Source: Lachnospiraceae bacterium (GTDB lineage Bacteria > Bacillota > Clostridia > Lachnospirales > Lachnospiraceae). From it: a stretch of DNA of 5,766 nucleotides. Of the stretch, positions 5,693-5,766 are shown one piece after another. The DNA is taken from the NCBI GenBank assembly GCA_900767585.1, contig CAAFZP010000079.1, positions 1 through 5,766 of the forward strand, in the 5' to 3' direction. Made by a program: the position numbers and the translations under genes. The stretch's first letter is position 1; each line of letters opens with the position of its first letter. The notes below the pieces were generated by a model. The model was not told the DNA's origin. It did no database searches and saw nothing but the letters and a program-made list of their open reading frames with translations.

Positions 5693-5716
5693 ACGAAGCT
5701 TACCGATGGAAATATA
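5692..5716 (+). repeat. 25-bp near-perfect direct repeat, copy 2 (after GNAT fragment)
   Basis: This is the second copy of the segment at 5016-5040, with 23 of 25 bases identical. It begins at the last base of the GNAT stop codon. Read in the frame of copy 1 it gives TKLTDGNI and then a TAG. It may be the tail of a shortened duplicate of the membrane-protein gene. Confidence 0.78.
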
Positions 5717-5729
5717 TAGTTAATAAAGA

Positions 5730-5735
5730 GAGGTG
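5730..5735 (+). promoter_or_regulatory. Ribosome binding site for the gene at the right edge
   Basis: GAGGTG lies 8 bases before the ATG at 5744 and 3 bases before an alternative ATG at 5739, which is too close. Spacing favours 5744. Confidence 0.5.
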
Positions 5736-5743
5736 CATATGCT

Positions 5744-5766
5744 ATGCCAGGTATACTCGTGGTTGA
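5744..5766 (+). CDS. Start of a gene cut by the window edge
   Basis: Only seven whole codons are visible: MPGILVV. The hydrophobic opening would fit a first beta strand of many cytoplasmic enzymes or a response regulator, but nothing can be assigned from seven residues. The alternative ATG at 5739, in another frame, gives MLCQVYSWL, which is less plausible and badly spaced from the ribosome binding site. Confidence 0.4.

Overview
The window looks like one end of a draft-assembly contig from a gut-type Firmicute, most likely a clostridial species of the Lachnospiraceae. The basis is moderate G+C in the core genes, strong AGGAGG-type ribosome binding sites, a comM-dprA pair, and a YwaC/RelP-type small alarmone synthetase. 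This placement rests on remembered family resemblance, not on a search. The first 32 bases are not biological: positions 3-32 match the 3' part of the Illumina read-1 adapter, so real sequence begins at about 33.

Left part (33-922): the 3' end of a small (p)ppGpp synthetase gene, cut off by the contig end, then a complete gene of the flavin reductase-like FMN-binding family. An intergenic region at 923-1062 holds a long imperfect hairpin with perfect 11-bp outer arms and a candidate promoter. The -35 box lies inside the dyad.

Core (1063-3739): comM (YifB-family AAA+ ATPase, 514 aa) and dprA (380 aa) overlap by 11 bp and are probably translationally coupled. Both products act on DNA during natural transformation: DprA loads RecA on incoming single strands, and ComM drives branch migration during integration. 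In many Firmicutes the next genes are topA and codY. Here that order is broken.

Right part (3727-5766): a patchwork of AT-rich and broken material. An ORF of about 29% G+C overlaps the end of dprA. Its protein resembles a domain remembered from clostridial phage MuF and polyvalent proteins (LPD3-like). It is followed by a 315-bp gap holding a perfect 21-bp tandem duplication, a degenerate second copy of the ORF's own 3' end, and a possible promoter. Next come a two-pass membrane protein gene of unrecognised function, the C-terminal stump of a GNAT acetyltransferase, a 25-bp near-copy of part of the membrane-protein gene, and the start of another gene at the edge.

The window gives no convincing case for a complete new multigene system. 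The points most worth following are the AT-rich insertion behind dprA with its decayed paralogue tail, and the dyad in front of comM.
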